Below are positions 1 to 7,790 of a stretch of 32,951 nucleotides of DNA, one piece after another. Positions within the stretch are counted from its first letter, which is position 1. The number at the start of each line of letters is the position of its first letter. The stretch spans positions 16,799 through 49,749 of the forward strand of contig CADCKW010000004.1 of the NCBI GenBank assembly GCA_902802115.1, given 5' to 3'. The position numbers and the translations under genes are program-made. The notes below the pieces were generated by a model. That model saw nothing but the letters and a program-made list of their open reading frames with translations, was not told where the DNA came from and ran no database searches. Origin of the DNA: an uncultured Pseudomonadota bacterium (lineage in GTDB: Bacteria > Pseudomonadota > Alphaproteobacteria > Rs-D84).

Positions 1-1254
1 GCCCGCAGGACAAGCATCTTCCGGGCGGGTCTGCTTGTCCGCTTGCAAACTGGCTATCGCGGCGGTTTGATTTATCGTTTTTGTGACGATTTCGCGTATA
101 GTCGCCACCGCGCTATCTAAATCTGTTTTAACCGGATTAAACCGCGCGGTATTATATGCAGTAGTTGCGATTTTAATTGGGTTTGAACAAAACGGCACAT
201 AGGCAGTCGCCGTTGAACCTTGTTCTATTTGGAATCCGTCTATAACCTGATCTAGTGTTAAACTTGATGAGTTTGCTATACCATTAGCATTATAGACATT
301 ACGCACATAAAATATAACATATGGCGCGCCGTTTGGGACAGTAAAAGTTTGTACATCTGCGGAACTATTACTGCGTATATTTACTAATTGTTGTCCCTGG
401 GTAAGCGTTTCGGTTGAGCTTGCTTGGATTCTGAATACAGAAGTACCTGCTCCTGCAACACGTTGAACAGTATATGTTTCACCCTCAGTTAATTTTAACA
501 TTATAGACAGTTCTGCTGTTGGTATTGTTTTTTGTTGCCAAACAAATGATTGACTTGGATATCCATACAAAACCCCATTTGCTTTGTTATACAAATTCCT
601 GCACTTGGCGGGACCCGCGGTAAATTCACCGGTGCCTTTGTTTGTGTAAAACACATCATTGACGGTATCATACATACCAATTACACCAGATGAATTTTTT
701 GCTGGGACAAGATTACGAACCAAGGTATTGTTGTCCAAAATTTTGACATACCATATTTTACCAGTACTAAGATAATGCATATCACCATAACCACTGACAC
801 CAAACAACAAAAGATTATTACTTTCTGTTTTGGAAAAATTAGGACTTACAAAACTGTATGTGGTACCGTTTATAATTGATTTAGATTCAGATGGCCTAAA
901 CGACCCTGTACATACAGTTGAAGTGTCAGCAGAAACATTAACATCATGAGCACCGTATGTGGTTCTATAGAGAGTACCAGTAGAAAAAGCAAACGGAAAA
1001 AAACGCCCTGGGTTTGAGCCACCAACCCGAGCACCTAATAATACCCCACTAGATCCAGATATTAATTGTCCTTTCCAATCAACACTAGTATTAGCATCTG
1101 GACTAAATCCCGTATCAATCCATTGTGTTCCGGTGGATTCGATATATTCCAACTCTGTATAACCGGCGGGCAATGCGGCAAACGCAGGGGCGGCAAACAA
1201 TGTCGCGAATACGATTAATAAAGACGAGAAAAATGTTTTCACCGCATTTCCCAT
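1..1254 (-). CDS. Modular exported surface-type protein, N-terminal part (runs off left edge)
   Basis: The minus-strand frame is open from the ATG at 1254 to base 1 (418 codons) and continues beyond the window. A GTG at 1242 with GGGA just upstream is an equally good start and would give a neater signal peptide (MKTFFSSLLIVFA, cleaved after AFA). The mature part begins with a module of about 180 residues that opens GYTELEYIESTGTQ and ends NLVPAKN...GMYDTVNDVFYTN..GTG, which looks like a concanavalin/LamG-type beta-sandwich. A second beta-rich module follows, then a helical linker containing IKIATTAYNTARFNPV and CPAG. The same modules occur in another order in the protein at 10636-11919. Export and surface location are inferred from the signal peptide and architecture; the ligand is unknown. 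No homologue with a known function is recognised. Confidence 0.8.
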   Translation of the reverse strand, partial: MGNAVKTFFSSLLIVFATLFAAPAFAALPAGYTELEYIESTGTQWIDTGFSPDANTSVDWKGQLISGSSGVLLGARVGGSNPGRFFPFAFSTGTLYRTTYGAHDVNVSADTSTVCTGSFRPSESKSIINGTTYSFVSPNFSKTESNNLLLFGVSGYGDMHYLSTGKIWYVKILDNNTLVRNLVPAKNSSGVIGMYDTVNDVFYTNKGTGEFTAGPAKCRNLYNKANGVLYGYPSQSFVWQQKTIPTAELSIMLKLTEGETYTVQRVAGAGTSVFRIQASSTETLTQGQQLVNIRSNSSADVQTFTVPNGAPYVIFYVRNVYNANGIANSSSLTLDQVIDGFQIEQGSTATAYVPFCSNPIKIATTAYNTARFNPVKTDLDSAVATIREIVTKTINQTAAIASLQADKQTRPEDACPAG

Positions 1255-1356
1255 TTTGCCAAACCGACATGCGCGCGAATGCGGGCATGTCATCCTGAGC
1301 AAAGTCGAAAGTGAGTCGCAACGCAGGTTTGGCATTGATTTGATGCTTTTTACAAC

Positions 1357-1405
1357 ACCCCCTCCGTCAGCTTCGCTGACCACCCTCGCATAAGGGGCGG
1401 AATTA
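1357..1405 (+). repeat. GC-rich palindromic repeat, copy 1
   Basis: It begins ACCCCCTCCG, has an inner hairpin GTCAGC-TTC-GCTGAC, and ends GGGGCGGAATTA. The same ends are seen at 11919-11996, 12185-12249 and, inverted, 29688-29738. It is a short REP/MITE-like element with no coding capacity. Confidence 0.7.
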
Positions 1406-1542
1406 CCAATCTGTGCGACAAAAGTTGCACATAATTTTCTTGCGATTCGTAAAAATTGCCGTTTTTCAGTCAAAATTTTCAACTCTCTCGATTTTATAAA
1501 TTGGCGGAAATCCGCACCTTTTTGCCATATTTCGATTATACA

Positions 1543-1558
1543 AAAAACCTAGGTTTTT
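1543..1558. repeat. Perfect palindrome centred on CCTAGG
   Basis: The 16 bases AAAAACCTAGGTTTTT form a perfect dyad. A second, shorter AACCTAGGTT dyad lies at 1655-1664, about 110 bp away. They could be a repressor site pair for the exported protein gene downstream on the minus strand, or simply AT-rich dyads. The function is not established. Confidence 0.4.
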
Positions 1559-1682
1559 GGCGACACCACGTCTGGCGAATTGCGATTTTGAATAACGCGT
1601 TGTTTTTACGAAAAAAGTGAATTTTAAAAAATTTAAAAAAAATGGTTGATTTTTAACCTAGGTTTTTTTAGACCGGTTTTAT

Positions 1683-1711
1683 TAAAAAAAATCCCCACAT
1701 TTGTAGGGATT
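1683..1711 (-). terminator. Rho-independent terminator of the mscS operon
   Basis: The arms at 1690-1699 and 1702-1711 pair over about 9-10 bp with one wobble. On the minus strand they are followed by a run of seven T residues. The hairpin lies five bases beyond the mscS stop codon. Confidence 0.85.
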
Positions 1712-1715
1712 TCTT

Positions 1716-2591
1716 TTATTTTTTAACATGGACATCAACTTGCGGAAATGGAAAATTAACCTTCTTTTTCGGCAATGCTTTATACAATGCTTCGCGTATA
1801 TCACCCATTGTCGCAAAATTATCTGCATACTTTGTCCAATACCATACCGTCAAAACAACCGCACTGTCACCCAGGTCACTGACAAACACAGACGGTTCTG
1901 GGGTTTTTAATATGCGTGAATCCGCCGCCAATGTATCCAATATCACTTTGCGTGCCGCATCAACACTGTCGCCATATGAAATACCGATTTTGATTTCTGC
2001 GCGACGATTTTTTCTGTCTGACAAATTTATAATTTCACCATTTGCCAACGGCCCATTTGGAATAAATACGGCCTGGTTATCAAATGTATGCAATTCAGTT
2101 GTAAAAATCATAATCTTTTTAACTGTGCCAACACGCCCTGTTGCAGTTTGAATCACATCACCGACCTTGAACGGTTTCAAGAACAAAATAATTATACCAC
2201 CGGCAAAATTCTGGAAAGTCCCAGACAACGCCATACCGACCGCCAACGCACCGGCACCCAACACCGCCACAATTGATGTCATTTGCACACCGACAGTTGT
2301 CAGGACTATGATAATCACAAAAATACGCGCCAATATATTTACAAATGACGATGTAAATGAAATCAACGACGGTTCTAATTCACGTCGTTCCATCGCAAAT
2401 TTAACAGAACGGGTTATACGTTTGGCAATCCACATACCCACCCACAAAATTGCAACCGCCGCAATCAAACGCAGACAAAAATCCACCGCACCACCCACGG
2501 TCTTTGGTTGTGTCAAAGGCTGTTGGACTTCTGCCATATGTTGCAAATCATTTTGAATATTTGCGGTGACAACTTCGTTCATATTATCCAT
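1716..2591 (-). CDS. mscS: Small-conductance mechanosensitive channel, MscS family
   Basis: The 291-residue protein should sit in the inner membrane and open on hypo-osmotic stretch. It has a first hydrophobic helix near residues 35-60, a second near 80-105, and the pore-lining helix rich in Ala and Gly (VAVLGAGALAVGMALSG), followed by FAGGIIILFLKPFKVGD, which is the family hallmark. The beta domain and C-terminal domain follow (residues 150-290). The length matches E. coli MscS (286). The start at 2591 has AGGT upstream; a second in-frame ATG follows three codons later. It is the last gene of an operon with the two Cys-rich exported proteins, 18 bases after the preceding stop, and is followed at once by a terminator. 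The operon link suggests an envelope-stress or turgor role shared with those proteins; that is inference. Confidence 0.93.
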   Translation of the reverse strand: MDNMNEVVTANIQNDLQHMAEVQQPLTQPKTVGGAVDFCLRLIAAVAILWVGMWIAKRITRSVKFAMERRELEPSLISFTSSFVNILARIFVIIIVLTTVGVQMTSIVAVLGAGALAVGMALSGTFQNFAGGIIILFLKPFKVGDVIQTATGRVGTVKKIMIFTTELHTFDNQAVFIPNGPLANGEIINLSDRKNRRAEIKIGISYGDSVDAARKVILDTLAADSRILKTPEPSVFVSDLGDSAVVLTVWYWTKYADNFATMGDIREALYKALPKKKVNFPFPQVDVHVKK

Positions 2592-2609
2592 AATTCAACC
2601 TGACCTTTA

Positions 2610-5069
2610 TTACATTTGAATATCTTCGCATTTTTCTGTGGTTTTTGGATCATCGCAAACGGTTTTACGGGTATCAACCAATCCCCACAACACCGAAGAA
2701 CCCTTGGTACTGCAATTTTGTGTTGTTGTCGATGAGCAATAATGACATATACGCGTATCACGATTAAACACCGCATTTGATGTCTTGGTCAAACCACCTG
2801 CCGAAGAACTGGAATTACCACTTTTTAATTTATTCAACCAACTGGCCGTTCCATTACCACCCTTGGTCAAATCAGCATTATTCACACCGGCGGCAACGTC
2901 ATAACTGATTGCGTATGGTGGTGTCAATGGTTCTTGGGGGGCAATACCGCCAACACCGGTATTTCCCAATGTTCCAATCTTTTGACACATATATTGTGCC
3001 AAATCAGCCGATGCGTTTTTGGTTGCCTCGGCAACTTGGGTTGTAAATTTTTTATTATAATTATCTTGGGCCTGGCGCAATGCCGCAATTGCGATTTCCA
3101 TTTTAACCTGGTTTAATAAATTTGGAAAACGTGCAGATGTTTTTTCTTTTTTACCAGTTATCTGTTCCAAATTGCGCCCAGTGATACAAAATTGAATCTT
3201 TGGATCTTGTTCAATCATTTCGATTGTTCTATTGATTGTGCCTGCGATATTATTCAATTCTTCTTCGATTGTTGGGATAATCGCATCTGCATCTGGTTCG
3301 TTTGCGAAACGTGTCCGCACAGACGCAATATAATCGGCAACACCAATTTCCCCAGGTGCCAATTTGTCTTCGCCGTCTGTCACATTACTGGACGCTTCGC
3401 CCATCTTGATTGAACCGAACGATATCATACCTGTCACACGATATGTGTTTCCAGATTTTTGCGAACGCAACGAACCAGTTCCAATAACTTCGTCCGCCGC
3501 AAATTTATTGCAATCGGTTGTTGAACCACAAACCTCGGTCATTTTTTCATTAACCAGATTTTGACATGTTTCCAATACAGAATTATCAATATTCAAATAC
3601 AATCCCATCAACATAGAATCCAAATCTGTCATAGAAAACTTTGGATTTGCCTGTTTGCAAACGACCAATTTATCGATTGGGCAAATATCATGAATATATG
3701 CGTAATCCATACCTATACAATTTTGGAAATTTTCGCCACAACGATTTTCATCGGTAAAGCAATCTTTAACCTCTTGAGTACATGCATCAACACGCATAGC
3801 CGCCAATTTATCTTTTACATAAGCCCAAATCTGGGGTTCCATACGTTCGCATGGGTCAATTTCAACCTTGCAGAAACTGCGTGCCATATCAGGACGTGCC
3901 AAACATGCGTCCATTGTATCCTTGCCTTTGCCAACAATATCATCTTTACATGCCTTTTGAATACAATTAGAAATATCAGTCAGGCAAGATTGACGTTTTT
4001 TAGATTCTATTTTGCTTTCTGCCAATTTAATTGTTGGTGCGGCCTCGCGTAAAAAGTCGTTCCAAACATTATCACGCACCGCGACACATTGATCCAACAC
4101 GCGTTCACAAATATAACGTTTGGATTCCAAAATTTCCATCGTAGAATCGGTTATATCATACGTGATTGTTTTTTTGACTTTTGTTTTGGCTGTGCTGACC
4201 GCCGCATTATTTTGCATATTTTCCCCCGCGACCGTAAATACACAGTTTTCCCAATCTTTGCCGCATGCATCTGGACCTTGCATACATTTTTTATATTCAA
4301 CCATACATTCGCCACGATCGTATTTATTCGCCGAATCCAAGGATTCTTTTAATGCCGCACGGACCGCCGCATTTGCAGAATTCATAGCGGTTTTTGCCTC
4401 GGCCTCTTTTTTTACAATACTGTTTTCAAATCCTTTACAATCAGACACGATTTGACGCGAATACATTTGTTTTAATAATTTAACATCTTTGGAACATGTA
4501 TCCATATCAATCTGTGAACGACATAATTCGTCAGCCGCCGCAAACAAAGCATCACCTGTTTTATCAGCAATCGATTCCATATCGAAATCGTCATCATCAC
4601 CCAATGTATCGTCCCACATTGCCAACAAAGATTTACGTTTTTCCGCCGCAGATTTTGTGTCTTTTGCAACATCGCCAGTTTTTTTATCGTATGTGCGTGT
4701 GCCATTGAAAATAATATCTGCATTTGCACCCGCCTGAACACGTTCAACTTCCTCGGTTTGCAATCTGTCGGCTTCGGTCAAAGTATCTTTGATTTTTTCT
4801 AAACGCGCCTCGTATCCTGCATTTTTATCACTGCACGCGCACGAACCACCGTCTTCGTTATCCAAAATGCAGAATTGATCCATACACCCATAATATGCAT
4901 CATAACATTCTTGGTTATACAAACCCGCAGCGGTTGTTTTAGCACGCACTTTGGTTCCTTGTTGAATTGCAGATTGTTTTCCCGACGATTGTGTTGCACA
5001 ATACCCAGGCATCGCCACAGTACATATCGCAATTAACAATCCAAAACGCAAAAATATTTTTGTTTTCAT
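2610..5069 (-). CDS. Cys-rich exported protein, paralogue 1 (unknown function)
   Basis: This protein of 819 residues begins with a signal peptide (MKTKIFLRFGLLIAICTVAM, cleaved near YCA). The start at 5069 is chosen because GGAGAGAG lies just upstream; an ATG four codons earlier overlaps that site. After an export signal it carries CYDAYYGCMDQFC followed by CACS, then a long chain of paired cysteines separated by helical segments (for example CMQGPDACGKDWENC, CERVLDQCVAVRD, CTQEVKDC, CGENFQNC). The C-terminus has CHYCSS and further Cys pairs. The same framework is found in the next gene upstream (5091-7319) and in 7791-10157. The even cysteine pairing suggests a disulfide-stabilised periplasmic or surface protein. 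It lies 21 bases after its paralogue and 18 bases before mscS. I do not recognise a named family. Confidence 0.88.
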   Translation of the reverse strand: MKTKIFLRFGLLIAICTVAMPGYCATQSSGKQSAIQQGTKVRAKTTAAGLYNQECYDAYYGCMDQFCILDNEDGGSCACSDKNAGYEARLEKIKDTLTEADRLQTEEVERVQAGANADIIFNGTRTYDKKTGDVAKDTKSAAEKRKSLLAMWDDTLGDDDDFDMESIADKTGDALFAAADELCRSQIDMDTCSKDVKLLKQMYSRQIVSDCKGFENSIVKKEAEAKTAMNSANAAVRAALKESLDSANKYDRGECMVEYKKCMQGPDACGKDWENCVFTVAGENMQNNAAVSTAKTKVKKTITYDITDSTMEILESKRYICERVLDQCVAVRDNVWNDFLREAAPTIKLAESKIESKKRQSCLTDISNCIQKACKDDIVGKGKDTMDACLARPDMARSFCKVEIDPCERMEPQIWAYVKDKLAAMRVDACTQEVKDCFTDENRCGENFQNCIGMDYAYIHDICPIDKLVVCKQANPKFSMTDLDSMLMGLYLNIDNSVLETCQNLVNEKMTEVCGSTTDCNKFAADEVIGTGSLRSQKSGNTYRVTGMISFGSIKMGEASSNVTDGEDKLAPGEIGVADYIASVRTRFANEPDADAIIPTIEEELNNIAGTINRTIEMIEQDPKIQFCITGRNLEQITGKKEKTSARFPNLLNQVKMEIAIAALRQAQDNYNKKFTTQVAEATKNASADLAQYMCQKIGTLGNTGVGGIAPQEPLTPPYAISYDVAAGVNNADLTKGGNGTASWLNKLKSGNSSSSAGGLTKTSNAVFNRDTRICHYCSSTTTQNCSTKGSSVLWGLVDTRKTVCDDPKTTEKCEDIQM

Positions 5070-5090
5070 ATCTCTCTCCATCTATGAAAA

Positions 5091-7319
5091 TTATTGTAAT
5101 TCGTCTAATTCTTCTTGGGTCACACCGGCGATATTAATATCTTCGCACGATTCTAATTCTTGGCAGAATTCTTCTTCGCCCCCAGATATTGCACCCATCA
5201 CACCGGCACCAATACCACCAACAACCGCACCAATCGCCGTTCCCCAACCAGGACTGACCATTGTTCCAGCCGACGCACCTGCCGCCAAACCACCCGCCGC
5301 AGATTTCAATGCAGATGTAGCTTTCTTTTCACCACCTTTTTCACAAACGCGTTGCATACGACACACATGACAACTTTGCAAACTTGGTTCGTATGTTGCA
5401 CTGCGGATATAACTATAACTGCCTTCCTTGTCAGGCTCTTGTTCTTGTTGGAACTTTTTCATACAATATTTACGATTTCTATCTGTTTCTTCTTTGATTT
5501 TCAATCCGTTCATAACCGATGCCAATTCACGATCCGCACGCGCACGCGCATTGGTATATGCAATCATTTTCGCAGTCATATTAATACTGTCTTGCATACC
5601 TGTTTTATCTTTAACTTTCTTTGGATTTTTTCCATAAACATCTTGGCATGCAGACAAAGTCAAATCTTTACTAAAATCTGCAAAGAATTCATCAACCGCC
5701 GTATTGGCCGCACTTTCCGCATTTGCCAATATTTTCTTACCCTCTGCCGAATTCAAATCAACCCACTTATCAACCGCCGGCAACAGTTTAGACACCGGGA
5801 TACATGCCATATCTGTTCCGCAAACAGCGGTTAATTTTTCCGCAAATTGATTGATACAACCTGTTAACAACTGATAATCCATATGCAACATCGCAGACGA
5901 CACCAACACATCATATTGTGTTGCGCCTTTGCAAGATGGGAACATTGATTGAGGACACAATTTCGCAATTTCTGTTGGATTTTTACCCACACATTCCGGT
6001 TTTGTAAAATCTGTTCCACATTTATCTTTCAAACAAGCATCTAAATCGTTTTCACAGAATTTTGTTTGCAAATATCCCAATTTATCATTTATAACCGTTT
6101 GCAATCCTGGTATTTTGTCATTGCATTCTGTGATAATTGGGCAAATTCCTGCGGCAACATTAACATCTGTCAAACACGCAGAATTCGTAGATGTTGAACA
6201 ACCTTCTTCCAAACAATTTTGGATTTTTGCCAAACATGTTGCGCGTTCATTTTTATCAGCATACTTTGCCGCATCTTTTAACACTGCAACAGATTCTTCT
6301 TGCCAATCTTTTAACACAGCATCACGCACCGCCATACATTGATCCAACACATCTTCGCATGCGTGCGAACGACGGGTCAGCAAACCTTCGTCCAAACAAT
6401 TTTCAAAATTCACACCACAACCACCCTTGTCAGCGATACAAGAACGAAACACCAACAAACATTCACCGCGGTTATATTTATTTGTGGTATTTAACATTTC
6501 CAAACGCGCAGAACGAACAGCCGCCTCGGCCGTCTTTTTATTCATTTCTGCTTCGCGTTTTTGGTCATTTAAATATGTTCCAAATGCCTTGCAATCATTA
6601 ACAATCATACGACTGTATAAAGTTTCTTCGGCCTTGGCCTTGGCACCACACGCCGCCAATTCAGCTTTGCACGCATCTGCCGCCATTGCATACAGATTTT
6701 GACCAATATCCATATCTTCGCCAACATCTGTATCGTCATCTGTTCCACTATTCAACCAGGCTGAAAAATCCAATCCTGATTTCAAAGAACTTTTTTTTGC
6801 CGCATCAGACGAACCAAAAACCAACTTTGCCTTGGCACCTAATTTTTCGCGTTCAACACCTGTCGTATATAAATCATCTGCCTCGCCTTGAATTTTTTGA
6901 ATTTGTTGAATTAAACTTTTAGACCGTTCAATATTATCACTGCACGCACAACGCGAACCCTCGGTTTCGTCCAGCAAACAAAAATCGTCCATACATTCTC
7001 TATACGCATCACGACAATTTTCCGCAGACACAGTTGCTTTTTTTGTTTCAGTTGCCACGACAACTTCTTCTTCGTCTTCTTCGACAACATCTGTATCATT
7101 TGTGGCTGATGAATTTGACGCAACACTTGCACCACTGCGTTGTTCCACGACCGGCGCCGCCGCAACTTTCTTAGTCACAATATTACTGACCGCCGACATA
7201 CGCGCCCCCGACGCAGAATTGGTTCGTGTCATACCGACACGCGCGCTATTTCCACCAGTTGCAGCCCACGCCGCAATCGGCAAAAAACATAACATCAGTG
7301 CAAGATTTTTTATTTTCAT
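5091..7319 (-). CDS. Cys-rich exported protein, paralogue 2 (unknown function)
   Basis: The 742-residue product starts MKIKNLALMLCFLPIAAWA, a clear signal peptide, with GGAGAGAG just upstream of the ATG at 7319; the frame stays open further upstream but has no ribosome-binding site there. A low-complexity Ser/Val/Glu stretch (residues 30-90) is followed by CRDAYRECMDDFC and CACS, then blocks aligned with paralogue 1: MYSRQIV/LYSRMIV-NDCK, NKYNRGECLL, CGVNFENC and CEDVLDQCMAVRD. Near the C-terminus CHVCRMQRVC precedes a Gly/Ala-rich hydrophobic segment of about 50 residues (GTAIGAVVGGIGAGVMGAIS) and an acidic tail with two more Cys. The hydrophobic segment may insert in a membrane. It is the first gene of the operon with paralogue 1 and mscS. 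Location and disulfide content are inferred; the function is unknown. Confidence 0.88.
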   Translation of the reverse strand: MKIKNLALMLCFLPIAAWAATGGNSARVGMTRTNSASGARMSAVSNIVTKKVAAAPVVEQRSGASVASNSSATNDTDVVEEDEEEVVVATETKKATVSAENCRDAYRECMDDFCLLDETEGSRCACSDNIERSKSLIQQIQKIQGEADDLYTTGVEREKLGAKAKLVFGSSDAAKKSSLKSGLDFSAWLNSGTDDDTDVGEDMDIGQNLYAMAADACKAELAACGAKAKAEETLYSRMIVNDCKAFGTYLNDQKREAEMNKKTAEAAVRSARLEMLNTTNKYNRGECLLVFRSCIADKGGCGVNFENCLDEGLLTRRSHACEDVLDQCMAVRDAVLKDWQEESVAVLKDAAKYADKNERATCLAKIQNCLEEGCSTSTNSACLTDVNVAAGICPIITECNDKIPGLQTVINDKLGYLQTKFCENDLDACLKDKCGTDFTKPECVGKNPTEIAKLCPQSMFPSCKGATQYDVLVSSAMLHMDYQLLTGCINQFAEKLTAVCGTDMACIPVSKLLPAVDKWVDLNSAEGKKILANAESAANTAVDEFFADFSKDLTLSACQDVYGKNPKKVKDKTGMQDSINMTAKMIAYTNARARADRELASVMNGLKIKEETDRNRKYCMKKFQQEQEPDKEGSYSYIRSATYEPSLQSCHVCRMQRVCEKGGEKKATSALKSAAGGLAAGASAGTMVSPGWGTAIGAVVGGIGAGVMGAISGGEEEFCQELESCEDINIAGVTQEELDELQ

Positions 7320-7397
7320 ATCTCTCTCCGCATAACTATAATCAAGTATAATTTTATCAAAAAAAACATATCGTTTCAAGCGATAGTAAAAAAAATC

Positions 7398-7426
7398 TTG
7401 ATATTTTAGTGTTCTGGCTTTATTAT
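7398..7426 (+). promoter_or_regulatory. Sigma-70-type promoter for infA
   Basis: TTGATA (7398-7403) and TATTAT (7421-7426) are separated by 17 bases. The expected start of transcription near 7433 gives a leader of about 23 bases that includes AAAGGA ahead of the infA ATG. Confidence 0.7.
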
Positions 7427-7455
7427 TACCGCAACAAAACAAAAGGATTTATTTT

Positions 7456-7704
7456 ATGGCAAAAGATGACGTTATTGTTTTCACTGGCACAGTCACCGAC
7501 AAATTACCAAACACAATGTTTCGTGTTATGTTGGACAACGGCCATGAAATCATTGCAACTGTTTGCGGGAAAATGCGTAAAAATCGCATTTGGGTCAATG
7601 TTGGAAAAAAGGTCCGCGTTGAAATGACCCCATACGATTTAGACAAAGGTCGCATCACATTTATCGAACGCAATAGTGCGACACCTGACACACCAAACGC
7701 ATAA
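7456..7704 (+). CDS. infA: Translation initiation factor IF-1
   Basis: This 82-residue protein is an S1-type OB-fold factor that binds the A-site of the 30S subunit with IF-2 and IF-3 during initiation. The family core is plain: [22 protein letters not shown], then the [25 protein letters not shown] segment and KGRITF. It is slightly longer than the usual 72 residues because of a polar tail ([10 protein letters not shown]). AAAGGA lies upstream of the ATG. It is monocistronic here, with its own promoter and a terminator 22 bases after the stop, wedged between divergently oriented Cys-rich paralogues. Confidence 0.97.
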   Translation: MAKDDVIVFTGTVTDKLPNTMFRVMLDNGHEIIATVCGKMRKNRIWVNVGKKVRVEMTPYDLDKGRITFIERNSATPDTPNA

Positions 7705-7725
7705 CGCAAATTTATCATGATATTC

Positions 7726-7751
7726 AATGCACCATACGGTGCATTTTTTAT
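7726..7751 (+). terminator. Rho-independent terminator after infA
   Basis: AATGCACC (7726-7733) pairs perfectly with GGTGCATT (7738-7745) around a four-base loop and is followed by a T-rich tract. Confidence 0.88.
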
Positions 7752-7790
7752 TTCCTTTTATACGCATTTTTTGGTATCATTATATTAAAT

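Larger units (their letters stand above)
1255..1682. other. Intergenic stretch, AT-rich, no gene
   Basis: No convincing coding frame was found between the exported protein gene and the mscS terminator. The stretch holds one GC-rich palindromic repeat (1357-1405) and two AACCTAGGTT-centred palindromes (1543-1558 and 1655-1664). A short frame at 1115-1321 on the minus strand is an artefact of the overlapping gene and a widespread short intergenic repeat (ATCCTGAGCAAAGTCGAAA near 1292). Confidence 0.6.

Noticed and set aside
1115..1321. Open frame of 68 codons on the minus strand
   Set aside because: It lies across the start of the modular protein gene in another frame and through a common short intergenic repeat; no ribosome-binding site or protein-like composition.
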